Below, piece by piece: positions 1 through 8,319 of a stretch of 64,000 nt of DNA. The stretch's first letter is position 1, and the number at the start of each line of letters is the position of its first letter. The position numbers and the translations under genes were made by a program. The DNA comes from Gordonia lacunae (lineage in GTDB: Bacteria; Actinomycetota; Actinomycetes; Mycobacteriales; Mycobacteriaceae): positions 1-64,000 of the forward strand of contig NZ_NGFO01000004.1 of NCBI RefSeq assembly GCF_002149015.1. The letters run 5' to 3'. Under the pieces are notes generated by a model. That model was given only the letters and a program-made list of their open reading frames with translations. It ran no database searches and was not told where the DNA came from.

Positions 1-24
1 AGCTTGCAGAGCGTCTCACCCCGC

Positions 25-114
25 CCCCCTGAGGAGCGAGCTTGCGCGCGTCACCCCCCTGAGGAGCGAGCTTGCGCGCGTCACCCCCCTGAGGAGCGAG
101 ATTGCGAGCGTCAC
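25..114. repeat. 30-bp tandem repeat, three copies
   Basis: Three consecutive 30-bp units, marked by CCCCCTGAGGAGCGAG at 25, 55 and 85. The third copy has small changes (attgcgagcg for cttgcgcgcg). The units carry GAGGAGCGAG, which is the reverse complement of the CTCGC...GCTCCTC type sequence found in the 42-bp repeats to the right, so the two arrays are partly inverted copies of one another. No gene is supported here. Long open frames across it on both strands are side effects of GC-rich repeats. Confidence 0.85.
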
Positions 115-150
115 GAAGGGTTTCGCAGCGTCTGTCGCCAACCCTTCGTG
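112..150. repeat. Central inverted repeat joining the two repeat arrays
   Basis: CACGAAGGGT at 112-121 is perfectly complementary to ACCCTTCGTG at 141-150, leaving a 19-nt loop. It sits exactly at the junction between the 30-bp array and the 42-bp array and could fold as a cruciform or RNA hairpin. Function unknown. Confidence 0.75.
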
Positions 151-320
151 GCTCGTCGCTTGCGCTCCTCACACCTCAGGGAGCGGAGACACGTGCGTCG
201 CTTGCGCTCCTCACACCTCAGGGAGCGGAGACACGTGCGTCGCTTGCGCTCCTCACACCTCAGGGAGCGGAGACAAGTGCGTCGCTTGCGCTCCTCACAC
301 CTCAGGGAGCGGAGAACAGG
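144..320. repeat. 42-bp tandem repeat, four copies plus a decayed fifth
   Basis: GAGCGGAGA recurs at 181, 223, 265 and 307, exactly 42 bp apart, with GCTTGCGCTCCTCACACCTCAGG in each unit split by single changes. A decayed fifth unit follows to about 360. The unit from 144 to 186 is nearly identical, over 43 bp with one gap and a few mismatches, to 31456-31497, and is similar to 12859-12901, so this is a local expansion of a dispersed element. Confidence 0.85.
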
Positions 321-361
321 TGAGTCGCCTGCGGTCGTTGCAACCTCCCCAGGGAGCGCAA

Positions 362-378
362 CCGTTCCGCGAGAACGG
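362..378 (-). terminator. Small hairpin behind the LysR gene
   Basis: CCGTTC and GAACGG form a 6-bp stem around a 5-nt loop, 13 bases downstream of the stop codon of the minus-strand LysR gene. There is no clear U tract, which is common in actinobacteria. It may be a weak intrinsic terminator. Confidence 0.35.
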
Positions 379-390
379 CATCCGTCTGTC

Positions 391-1302
391 TCAGAGCGAG
401 TTCTCGGCAGCGGCGAGGATCTGGCGCCGCAGGGTCGACGACGTGTTGGGCAGCCACATGGCGCGGACGGGCGCGAACGGCGGGTCGGTGAACTCGACGA
501 TGCGGATGCGGTTGACGTAGATCCAGCCGGGTTCGTTGGTGACGAAGGCACACGCGTCGGGGTGTGCGATCACCGCGGTGTGCGGGGGCGTGCCCAGCAG
601 CGTCGAGAGGATGATCCGCGGTTCGAACCCGGCGCGCCGGCACATACCGACGAGGATGTCGGTGTACTCGTACTCGTGCTCGGGACCCCACACCACGATC
701 TCGTATCCGGCCAGGTCGGCCATGTCGACCCGGTCGTGCGCGGCGAGCGGATGGTCGGCACGCACCGCCAGGCGCAGTTCGTGCTGCGTCGCGATGGTCG
801 TCGCCATGTCCGGCGGCGCCGCGACACCACGACCGAGAGCCATGTCGATCGCCCCGGACAACAGCTCGTCGCGGATGAGTTCGGCGAAGACCGGCCGCAC
901 GGTGATCGGCACCGATGGGTCGGCGAGGACCACCGGTTCGATGATGCGGAAGACCTCGGAGGAGGCCAGGTCCGGTGCGTGGCCGATGACGAAGGGGGCC
1001 GGCGACCCGGCGTCGACGCGCCGCACCTGCGTCGCGAGTTGCTCGCCGCCGGCCAGCAACGGAACCGCGCCGCGGTAGAGCGCTTCCCCGGCGGGGGTCG
1101 GCGTGAGGCTTCGACGCGACCGCGAGAAGAGCTCGACACCGAGGTGGCGCTCCAGCTCGCGAATGGCCGAGGAGAGCGCCTGCTGGCTGATGAACAGGTC
1201 ATCCGCGGCGACCCGAAGGCTCGGCGCCTCCATCACGACGACGAACATTCGCAGCCGCCGAAGGTCGATATCGCGTAGTCCAGGGTCCCCAGGACCGTTC
1301 AT
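391..1302 (-). CDS. LysR-family transcriptional regulator
   Basis: A 303-residue LysR-type regulator. Residues about 10-66 form the winged helix-turn-helix (ISQQALSSAIRELERHLGV). It is followed by a LysR substrate-binding domain that ends near the C terminus; length is typical of the family. I chose the ATG at 1302 because AGGAG lies 7 nt upstream on the minus strand; the open frame continues to a GTG at 1398 without a Shine-Dalgarno. It faces the diguanylate cyclase gene across a 300-bp gap, so it could regulate that gene or itself. The target and effector cannot be read from sequence. Confidence 0.9.
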   Translation of the reverse strand: MNGPGDPGLRDIDLRRLRMFVVVMEAPSLRVAADDLFISQQALSSAIRELERHLGVELFSRSRRSLTPTPAGEALYRGAVPLLAGGEQLATQVRRVDAGSPAPFVIGHAPDLASSEVFRIIEPVVLADPSVPITVRPVFAELIRDELLSGAIDMALGRGVAAPPDMATTIATQHELRLAVRADHPLAAHDRVDMADLAGYEIVVWGPEHEYEYTDILVGMCRRAGFEPRIILSTLLGTPPHTAVIAHPDACAFVTNEPGWIYVNRIRIVEFTDPPFAPVRAMWLPNTSSTLRRQILAAAENSL

Positions 1303-1609
1303 CAACCATCTCCTGTCAGTTATCCCGATTGATGTGATTGTAGGTTGACCATCGAGACCATATGCTGAATTCTGCGAGGCCGGGTTCGCGCCGGCCACAT
1401 CGCATTCGGACTACCTGCTGGGGTCCCTCCCGCGGAGGGGACGGGAGGACCCCAGCAGGAAGCGGCTGATCGGGCCCGATTGGCACGACCGTCTCAGCGC
1501 GCATCAGATCGACGGCGATTCTGCGATTCTTACATCTTTCGCTCCGTCGGGTCATATCGCCGAATTCGAGACGAAACGATCTTTAATCGTCCTCTAAACT
1601 CCGTAACGA
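1303..1609. other. Divergent intergenic region
   Basis: About 300 bp between the LysR gene (minus) and the GGDEF gene (plus). It holds the strong inverted repeat described separately at 1414-1459 and an AT-richer part near 1540-1600 that could hold the plus-strand promoter. I see no convincing gene in it. Confidence 0.6.
1414..1459. repeat. Long near-perfect inverted repeat
   Basis: CCTGCTGGGGTCC at 1414-1426 pairs with GGACCCCAGCAGG at 1447-1459. Pairing continues inward (TCCCG/CGGGA) after one bulged C, giving an 18-bp stem around a 9-nt loop. It lies between two divergently transcribed genes, so it is not an obvious terminator for either. It may be a regulator site, a transcript-processing hairpin or the remains of a lost gene's terminator. 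Confidence 0.75.
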
Positions 1610-2941
1610 GTGTTCGGCGACTTTTCGTCGCTGCACACGGGCGCGTGTACGCGCATCACGACCGGGAAAGAGGACGTCGCCATCGGGTACCTGGAACGTG
1701 AGGGGAACGAGGCGCGGCCTTCCGCACGTTTCCGGGCGCTTCGCCACGGTCCGGTGTCCGACGAGAACTCCGGCCATCGCGACCTCTACGACGACGCCGA
1801 TCACGTCCTCAAACAGGTGCGGATGCGCGAGTGGCATGTTCGCTTCACCATTGCCGTGCTGGTCGCGGTCTGCGGGATGCTCGGGACCATCGCACTCTTC
1901 ACCCCGAGCGGCACGCAGGGTTCCGTCCCCCGCTCGATCGCGCTCGGCATCGTCGTCGTGTCCACGATCCCGATGGCATTCGTCGTCAGCCGGGTACATC
2001 TCGGCGTGATCTGGTGGACCAAACAGTCCTCGGTCCGGGGATTCAACACCGCATTCGTCCTGTGGGCCGACGCTGTTCTCACCATCGCCCTGCTTGCCAT
2101 CAGTGATGTCATCCTGGCCCAGTTCTGCGCAGCGATCTTTGCGGTGATCGGCTCTTATGTGGCCCATTTCGTGCGTAGCGCGGTCGCGTACGCGCACATG
2201 ATCTACTCGAGTATTGCCGTGGGCGCTCTGGGAATCCTCTCGTGGTCCGAGGGAACTCCGCTGACGAATGTCCTGTTCACGACGCTCGCGCTGTTGGTCG
2301 TGACCAATGGGACGACGGCTCTCCATCGCAGCTATACATCCGATTTCCAGCGTTCGCTGAAACATCAGCTCATCATGGCGAATACCGATTCACTCACCGG
2401 GCTGTTGAATCGCCGTGGCTTCGTGTACGCGGCCACCACGATGCTCCGCCGTAACCCCGCAGTCCCGTTCGCACTGGTCACCGCCGATGTCGATCGGTTC
2501 AAGGGCATCAACGACGAGCACGGCCACGCGACCGGCGACGACGTCCTGCAGCGGGTCGCCGAGATACTCCAGGGCGCCACGGACGAACGCGCCGTCGTCG
2601 CGCGGCTCGGCGGCGACGAGTTCGCGATCGCGACGCTCGCGGACGAGGCCTCGGTAAGCGCTCTCGCCGAATGCATCCGCACGCAGGGCATCACGACCCG
2701 CGCCGGTGCGACGGCCTCGATCAGTCTGGGCATCGCCGTCGGTGTCACCCCGGGCGGCCACATGTCGTCCGACGACGCCGATGCGTTCATCCGGCACGAG
2801 TTCGAGGTCGCCGACGAGGCGCTGTTCGACGCCAAGGCCGCAGGGCGCGGCCGATACGTGGTCGCGGGCCGCTCGGCGTTCGGACCGACTACAGGAGCAC
2901 GCCCGGGTTCAGCAGACCGTCGGGGTCGAGAGCCTGCTTGA
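1610..2941 (+). CDS. Membrane-bound diguanylate cyclase (GGDEF domain)
   Basis: Expected to make cyclic di-GMP from two GTP at the inner face of the membrane. The N-terminal half has several hydrophobic segments (about residues 77-225), an integral membrane sensor region. The GGDEF domain follows from about residue 245 (TDSLTGLLNRRGF) with an intact GGDEF signature (RLGGDEFAIA). I do not see the RxxD inhibitory site in the usual position upstream, so feedback inhibition may be absent. The start is uncertain: GTG at 1610 has no good ribosome site, and the GTG at 1754 or ATG at 1823 are possible. Its 3' end overlaps the convergent FAD oxidase by 53 bp. Confidence 0.88.
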   Translation: MFGDFSSLHTGACTRITTGKEDVAIGYLEREGNEARPSARFRALRHGPVSDENSGHRDLYDDADHVLKQVRMREWHVRFTIAVLVAVCGMLGTIALFTPSGTQGSVPRSIALGIVVVSTIPMAFVVSRVHLGVIWWTKQSSVRGFNTAFVLWADAVLTIALLAISDVILAQFCAAIFAVIGSYVAHFVRSAVAYAHMIYSSIAVGALGILSWSEGTPLTNVLFTTLALLVVTNGTTALHRSYTSDFQRSLKHQLIMANTDSLTGLLNRRGFVYAATTMLRRNPAVPFALVTADVDRFKGINDEHGHATGDDVLQRVAEILQGATDERAVVARLGGDEFAIATLADEASVSALAECIRTQGITTRAGATASISLGIAVGVTPGGHMSSDDADAFIRHEFEVADEALFDAKAAGRGRYVVAGRSAFGPTTGARPGSADRRGREPA

Positions 2942-4253
2942 TCCGCGCCGTCAGTTCCATGACGTCCGAGCCCACCTGGTCGGGCAGCCAGCCCTTCTTC
3001 AGGCGACCCACCCCGTGCTCACCGGTGATGGTCCCGCCCAGCTCGATCGCGAGATCCATGATCTGCCCGAACGCGACCTGCGCGTGCTCCGCCTCGTCGG
3101 GGTCGGCGGGGTCGAAGACGATCAGCGGATGGGTGTTGCCGTCGCCGGCGTGGGCGATCACCGAGATCATGACCCGATTGCCGGCCGCGATCTCCGCGAC
3201 GCCGTCGATGAGGGCGGGCAGGGACGGCAGGGGAACACCGACGTCCTCGAGCAACAACGACCCCAGCTTCTCCACGGCCGGGATCGCCGCGCGACGGGCC
3301 GCGGTGAACGCCTCGCCCTCGGTGGGGTCGTCGGTCGCGAAGACCTCCCCCGCCCCGTTGCTCTCGAATGCCTTCTGGATGAACTCGACCTCAGCCGCAC
3401 CGGCGGCGCCCGGGGCGTCGGACTGGGCGACGAGAAGGGCACCGGCCTCCCGGTCGAGGCCCATCCGCATCAGGTCCTCGACAGCGTTGATGGCGACCGA
3501 GTCCATGAACTCCAGCATCGCCGGACGGATCTCGGCGGTGACCGCCAGGACGGCCCGACTGGCCTCGTGCACCGAACCGAACACCCCGACGACGGTGCTG
3601 GCCGGCCCCTGCGGCGGCAGCAGTCGGAGCGTCACCTCGGTGATGATCCCCAGGAGCCCCTCGCTGCCGACGAACAGTTTGGTCAGTGGCAGGCCCGCGG
3701 AGTCCTTGAGCTGCTTGCCGCCGACCCGGACCGCACGACCATCGGCGAGCACCACCTCCAGACCCAGGACGTAGTCCGTGGTGACGCCGTACTTCACGCA
3801 GCACAGCCCGCCGGCGTTGGTGGCGACGTTCCCGCCGATCGAGCAGATCTCGAACGACGACGGATCCGGCGGATACCAGAGCCCGTGCGCCGAGGCCGCC
3901 GCCTTCACCTCCGCGTTGAACAGGCCGGGCTGGACGACCGCGGTCCGCGTCGCCGGGTCGACCGCGATGTCGCGCATCTTCTCGGTGGAGAGCATGATCG
4001 CGCCGTCCACCGCCGTCGATCCACCGGACAGGCTGGTGCCGGCACCCCGCGTGATGATCGGGACACCGTTCGCCGCGCACCAGCGGACGGTGTTCTGCAC
4101 CTGCTCGGTGGTCGTCGGCCGCACCAATGCCAGCGGAGTGCCCGCCGTCGGGTCGGCGGCGCGGTCCTGCCGGTATCCGGCGAGGATGTCGGCGTCGGTG
4201 ACCACCATGCCGTCGGGGAGGGAATCGGCCAGCGAACTCGGGTCGGCACTCAT
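2889..4253 (-). CDS. FAD-linked oxidase, GlcD / D-2-hydroxyacid dehydrogenase type
   Basis: 454 residues. It has the FAD_binding_4 (PCMH) fold in the N-terminal half, with the phosphate loop ITRGAGTSLSGGS near residue 70 and the GNVATNAGG stretch, then the FAD-oxidase C domain with HAGDGNTHP and GEHGVG motifs. Members oxidise D-lactate, glycolate or D-2-hydroxyglutarate and pass electrons to quinone or a carrier. No GlcE or GlcF partner lies next to it, so a single-subunit D-lactate or D-2-hydroxyglutarate dehydrogenase is more likely than a glycolate oxidase complex. Substrate is not decided by the sequence. Confidence 0.9.
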   Translation of the reverse strand: MSADPSSLADSLPDGMVVTDADILAGYRQDRAADPTAGTPLALVRPTTTEQVQNTVRWCAANGVPIITRGAGTSLSGGSTAVDGAIMLSTEKMRDIAVDPATRTAVVQPGLFNAEVKAAASAHGLWYPPDPSSFEICSIGGNVATNAGGLCCVKYGVTTDYVLGLEVVLADGRAVRVGGKQLKDSAGLPLTKLFVGSEGLLGIITEVTLRLLPPQGPASTVVGVFGSVHEASRAVLAVTAEIRPAMLEFMDSVAINAVEDLMRMGLDREAGALLVAQSDAPGAAGAAEVEFIQKAFESNGAGEVFATDDPTEGEAFTAARRAAIPAVEKLGSLLLEDVGVPLPSLPALIDGVAEIAAGNRVMISVIAHAGDGNTHPLIVFDPADPDEAEHAQVAFGQIMDLAIELGGTITGEHGVGRLKKGWLPDQVGSDVMELTARIKQALDPDGLLNPGVLL

Positions 4254-4329
4254 CTGTTCAGAGTATTCGCCGGGCCGACGACCACGGTTTCAGTTTGATA
4301 CATGGCCGGACGCGACCCCTACCGGGACA

Positions 4330-4764
4330 ATGGGCGTCGTGAACGATTTCAATGCGACCGTCATCAACGAGTTCCGATCCAACAACGGGCATGTCGAAAC
4401 CGCCGGCTTCGGCAAGAATCTCGTGCTGTTGCACACGCTGGGCGCCAAGTCCGCCGAGCCGCGGATCAGTCCGCTGTTCGCCCTTCCCGACGGGGACAGC
4501 TGGCTGGTCATCGGGTCCTTCGCGGGCTCACCGAAAGCCCCGGCCTGGGTGCACAATCTCCGTGCCCATCCCGACTCGGTCGCCGTGGAGGCACCGTCGG
4601 AGGACGGCGTCGAGCGTCTCGACGCCGCCGTGAGCGAAGTCGAGGGTGACGACTGGGAACCGGCGTGGCAGAAGTTCATCGAGGCCTCCGAGCAGTTCCT
4701 GAAGTACACCGAGACCGCGCAGGGACGACGGTTCCCGATCTTCCGCCTGACACCGAGTCGCTGA
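4330..4764 (+). CDS. Deazaflavin (F420)-dependent nitroreductase-family protein
   Basis: A 144-residue protein of the DUF385/Ddn-like split-barrel family. The pattern KNLVLLHTLGAKS, then PLFALPDGDSWLVIGSFAG and AWVHNLRAHP is the family core that binds F420 or flavin. Members in mycobacteria reduce quinones or nitro compounds, or have unknown substrates. The ATG at 4330 matches the usual N terminus; the open frame upstream is antisense to the FAD oxidase. No operon partner. Confidence 0.85.
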   Translation: MGVVNDFNATVINEFRSNNGHVETAGFGKNLVLLHTLGAKSAEPRISPLFALPDGDSWLVIGSFAGSPKAPAWVHNLRAHPDSVAVEAPSEDGVERLDAAVSEVEGDDWEPAWQKFIEASEQFLKYTETAQGRRFPIFRLTPSR

Positions 4765-4826
4765 CACCGGCTGGGTGACGGCGCCGGTTCCCGTCGTCGG
4801 TTCGTCGACGCATCTACGCTGACAGG

Positions 4827-5843
4827 GTGTTCGAGGTTGGCGAGAGCGTGGCCGGCTTCACCATCGACGACTTACTCGGTGGCGGGGCGAGCGCGGATGT
4901 GTTCCGGGTCCATCGCACCCGTGGCGACGACGACGCGCCTCCGTCGCCGGTGCCACCCGGGGACCGCGACCGGTGCGATGGGCCGGTCGCCCTGAAGGTC
5001 CTGCACCCGAACGCGTCCGATCACGCGCGGGTCCGCGAGCGCTTCGAGCGAGAGTTCGGAATCGCGTCGCTGTTGGACCACCCGCACATCGTGCGCATGC
5101 TCTCGCACGGCGAGATCACCTCACCGCGCGGCTCGCTCGGTCCGCGACACCTGCCGTCGATGTGGCTCACCATGCAGTACATCGGCGGACCCGCCGCGAC
5201 CGCACTCGTCCCGGAGCGCGGCGACGAGCCGGACATGGGCACCATCCTGCGCGTGGCGACACAGATCGCCGACGCCCTCGATTACGCGCACGCCCAGGAC
5301 ATCCTGCACCGCGACGTCAAACCCGCGAACATCCTGCTCTCCCGCACCCCGCGTCCGGCGGGCATCGAGTCTCCCGGCGCCGATTCCGCCGGCACCAGCC
5401 CCGTCGACGCCTACCTCTCGGACTTCGGGATCGCCCAATTCCTCGACGACACGCGGCCGCTCGCCCGCAACGGTCGCGTCCAGGGCTCCATCGGTTATGC
5501 CTCGCCGGAACTCCTGCAGGCTCAAAAACTCACGCCGGCAACCGATTTCTACGCATTCGCCTGCACCCTCGTCGAACTCATCACCGGCACACCGCCGTAT
5601 CCACGCAACACCGCCTTCGCGATCACTTACGCGCACCTCAACGACGACCCGCCGAAACTCACCCGGCGCCGCCCCTGGCTGCCGTCGGCGACGAACTCGA
5701 TCTTCGCCAAGGCGCTGGCGAAGGATCCCGCGGACCGGTACCCCTCGTGCACGGCGCTGGTGGAGATCCTGACCCGCCTCATGCGCGACGTGCCCGTGCC
5801 GGAGCCGTCGCGGCGTTCGACGTGGTGGACTCGGACCCGCTGA
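4827..5843 (+). CDS. Soluble Ser/Thr protein kinase
   Basis: A 338-residue eukaryotic-type kinase. The glycine-rich loop is LGGGASADVF (17-26), the ATP lysine is in VALKVL (Lys57), the catalytic loop is HRDVKPAN (161-168) and the metal loop is DFG at 199-201. It has no membrane segment or extracellular sensor, unlike PknB. Two insertions are unusual: residues 31-52 between strands beta2 and beta3, and 172-195 between the catalytic loop and DFG, both rich in Pro, Asp and Gly. It starts with GTG. The substrate is unknown, and the neighbours give no clue. Confidence 0.9.
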   Translation: MFEVGESVAGFTIDDLLGGGASADVFRVHRTRGDDDAPPSPVPPGDRDRCDGPVALKVLHPNASDHARVRERFEREFGIASLLDHPHIVRMLSHGEITSPRGSLGPRHLPSMWLTMQYIGGPAATALVPERGDEPDMGTILRVATQIADALDYAHAQDILHRDVKPANILLSRTPRPAGIESPGADSAGTSPVDAYLSDFGIAQFLDDTRPLARNGRVQGSIGYASPELLQAQKLTPATDFYAFACTLVELITGTPPYPRNTAFAITYAHLNDDPPKLTRRRPWLPSATNSIFAKALAKDPADRYPSCTALVEILTRLMRDVPVPEPSRRSTWWTRTR

Positions 5844-5847
5844 GCGC

Positions 5848-7017
5848 TCAGCGCGTCGGACCGTCGATGGCGTACACGCGAACCGCTGTGTCGCGGAGCA
5901 CCTTTCGCAAGGCCTCCGAGCCCCACTGGGAGACGCAGTCGACGAGCGCGCCCACGAGGACGTCGACGGCGGCGTTGGGCCGGTCGATCGGGTAGTTGGA
6001 CCCGAACATGATGCGGTCGGACCCGAAGTGGGTGATGACATGCTCGACGAAGGGACCGATCATCTCGGCGAGGGTGGCCTGGCCGCCGATGTTGCCCCAG
6101 CGTTCGTGGCCGTAACCGAGAATCGGCATTGCCAGGCCGGATAGCTTGACCACCACGTTGCGGTAGGTCGCGAGGGTCGTCATCCGCTCCCGCCACAGCC
6201 GCCAGATGTCCGCGCGCGCAGCGGCTGTCGCGCCGGTGCGGACACCCACGGGACCGAAGACCCCGGCCGGTATGCCGAAGTGGTCGAGGATGATCGTCGT
6301 GTCGGGATACTCCCTGGCCAGCAGGATGACGTCGTAGAGCTGGTGTGAGTAGACCGAGGCCTCGAAGACGAGCTCGCGGCTCGCGAGTTCGGCGAACCCC
6401 TCCAGGAACGCCGTCGAGGACAGCAGATTGTCGGTGTCCCCGCCGTCGCGGACGCGCGGATCGGGATGCCGCGATGCGACGATGCGGATACCGCGGAACC
6501 GCGGGGAGGCCGCGAACTGCTCGTCGAGCATGTCCGCGAACGTGCGGGTGCGCGGGTCGCCGTGCGAGATGACGGCACCGAGACGTGGGGTACCGGCCTG
6601 GCCGAACGGCAGACTCTCCAGATAGCGCGTCTCCTCCACCGCGGTGCTGTCCACCGGGGGGCCGGTGGCGTCGGTGACCTCGCGGCGCCAATGCGACTCG
6701 ACGTGGACCACGGTGTCGATCGGCACCCCCACGACGGTCGGGACCAGCGCCGCGTCGGTGGCGTACTGCCGCGGCTCGTAGGCCCGGGCAACGGTGCGCG
6801 GAGTCAGGATGTACTCCCGGTCGGCGCGCGACACCACGAGGGGGAACACCCGGTCGCCCAGGGTGGGGACGAACCCGTACAACCTCGACGCCCGCGTGGC
6901 CGCCCACGGGGTACGCCGCGGGTTCCAGTGCTGCACATGGGCATCAACGATGCCCGTGAGGACCCCTTCGAGGGACGTCATCCCCGTACCTTGCCACACC
7001 TCGTCACTGCCCGACAT
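5848..7017 (-). CDS. Amidohydrolase-2 family protein
   Basis: A 389-residue TIM-barrel amidohydrolase with the N-terminal motif IVDAHVQHW, a later ILDHFG and a C-terminal FGSNYPID. These correspond to strand 1, strand 6 or 7 and strand 8 of the lactonase/decarboxylase branch (LigI and fluconolactone hydrolase relatives). The usual HxH of strand 1 reads H-V-Q here, so metal binding may be weakened; some lactonases in this family are metal independent. The ATG at 6981 is an alternative start 12 codons inside. It ends 5 bp from the convergent kinase gene. Confidence 0.8.
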   Translation of the reverse strand: MSGSDEVWQGTGMTSLEGVLTGIVDAHVQHWNPRRTPWAATRASRLYGFVPTLGDRVFPLVVSRADREYILTPRTVARAYEPRQYATDAALVPTVVGVPIDTVVHVESHWRREVTDATGPPVDSTAVEETRYLESLPFGQAGTPRLGAVISHGDPRTRTFADMLDEQFAASPRFRGIRIVASRHPDPRVRDGGDTDNLLSSTAFLEGFAELASRELVFEASVYSHQLYDVILLAREYPDTTIILDHFGIPAGVFGPVGVRTGATAAARADIWRLWRERMTTLATYRNVVVKLSGLAMPILGYGHERWGNIGGQATLAEMIGPFVEHVITHFGSDRIMFGSNYPIDRPNAAVDVLVGALVDCVSQWGSEALRKVLRDTAVRVYAIDGPTR

Positions 7018-7116
7018 GGGATGCCGGATCCTGAATTGTGCCGTGTCGAAGGACTAGTGTGGGTCTCTTGAACCGGGTGGGGACACGAGTCGCGACGGAG
7101 GTGTGATCTTTTCGAT

Positions 7117-8268
7117 ATGGCGACACATTCGCGCCATGCGCTGCATCAGCTGCGGACGGCTGTCAATCGAGACCCCGACCGGTTCGTCACCAACGTCTAC
7201 ACCCGCATGTTCGCGATCGACCCCGACCTGCGCGACCTGTTCGGTGTGTCGATGGCCGCCCAGCGGGTCGCCTTCCATCGCGTCATCGATCATGTCCTCG
7301 AAGCGATCCCGGCCGAGTCCGGCCACGCCGAACTCGTGGAGTTCCTCGCGCAGCTCGGTCGCGACCATCGCAAGTTCGGGGTCGAACCCGAGCACTATCA
7401 CGTGATGTACGCGGCGCTGATGGGCGAGTTCAGCAGCCTCATGGCCGGCTACTGGGACGCCGAGACCGAGCAGACCATCTCGCAGGCGATGATGCTGGTG
7501 ACCGGGGTGATGCGAGGCGCGGCCGAGAGCGCGACCCACCCTGCGCGCTGGACCGCCGAAGTCGTCGAGAAGTACCGCATCACCCGCGACCTGGCGGTCG
7601 TCCGGCTTCTCGCGCATTCGCCGCTCACGTTCAACGCAGGCCAGTACCTCGAGGTGCACACCCCGCAGTGGCCCAAGCAGTGGCGCAATCTCTCGCCGGC
7701 CATCCCGCCCAACCCGGCGGGTGAGCTGGAGTTCCACGTCCGCGCGGTCCCCCGGGGCACGGTGAGCACCGCGATCGTGAGCGAGACCAGCGTCGGCGAC
7801 GTGTGGACCCTCGCCCAGGGCCACGGCACGTTGCATGTCGACCGCGGCAGCAAGGTCCTGATGGTCGCCGGCGGCACCGGGCTCGCGCCGCTGCGGGCAC
7901 TGCTGATCGAGATGTCCGCCCGCGTGGATTCGCCGGAGACGCACATCTTCTATGGGATGCGCTATCCGGGCGAACTGTATGACCTGACGGTGCTGCGCCG
8001 CATCGCGTCGACCAATCCGTGGCTGCGCGTCACCGCCGTGTCCCAGGAGCAGACCGATCCGTGGTGGATCAACGCGGTGGCGACGCCCGCCGAACTCGGT
8101 GTCGACCACGAGATCGGCACGCTGGCCGACGTGGTGGTCCGGTCGGGCGACTGGGAGGACCACCAGGTGCTGATCGCGGGCTCACCGCAGATGATCGAGA
8201 ACACCCGGCGCACCCTCATCATCGCCGGCGTGCGGGCCAGCCGAATCCAGCACGACCCCGTGTTCTAG
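7117..8268 (+). CDS. Flavohaemoglobin-like protein (globin plus FAD/NAD reductase)
   Basis: 383 residues. The N-terminal globin (1-135) has the likely proximal haem ligand His84 in LGRDHRKFGV. A ferredoxin-reductase-type FAD domain (about 150-255) and NAD domain (VAGGTGLAPLRAL, FYGMR) follow. Classical flavohaemoglobins detoxify nitric oxide to nitrate with NAD(P)H. Here the FAD motif RxYS reads RNLS, without the flavin-stacking Tyr. This recalls the divergent mycobacterial type II flavohaemoglobins, so NO dioxygenase activity should not be assumed. GGAGGTG lies 12 nt before the ATG. Confidence 0.85.
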   Translation: MATHSRHALHQLRTAVNRDPDRFVTNVYTRMFAIDPDLRDLFGVSMAAQRVAFHRVIDHVLEAIPAESGHAELVEFLAQLGRDHRKFGVEPEHYHVMYAALMGEFSSLMAGYWDAETEQTISQAMMLVTGVMRGAAESATHPARWTAEVVEKYRITRDLAVVRLLAHSPLTFNAGQYLEVHTPQWPKQWRNLSPAIPPNPAGELEFHVRAVPRGTVSTAIVSETSVGDVWTLAQGHGTLHVDRGSKVLMVAGGTGLAPLRALLIEMSARVDSPETHIFYGMRYPGELYDLTVLRRIASTNPWLRVTAVSQEQTDPWWINAVATPAELGVDHEIGTLADVVVRSGDWEDHQVLIAGSPQMIENTRRTLIIAGVRASRIQHDPVF

Positions 8269-8319
8269 ACCGCATCGGTCCAGGCCGGGGCCACCCGGAT
8301 CGCTTCGAACGGTTGCGGC

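Noticed and set aside
1..345. CRISPR array at the left edge
   Set aside because: Units are directly tandem with no variable spacers of constant length and no cas genes nearby.
4..1278. Long plus-strand reading frame covering the left repeats and the LysR gene
   Set aside because: Arg/Pro/Gly-rich, no domain, antisense to a clear LysR gene; open only because of GC-rich codon bias.
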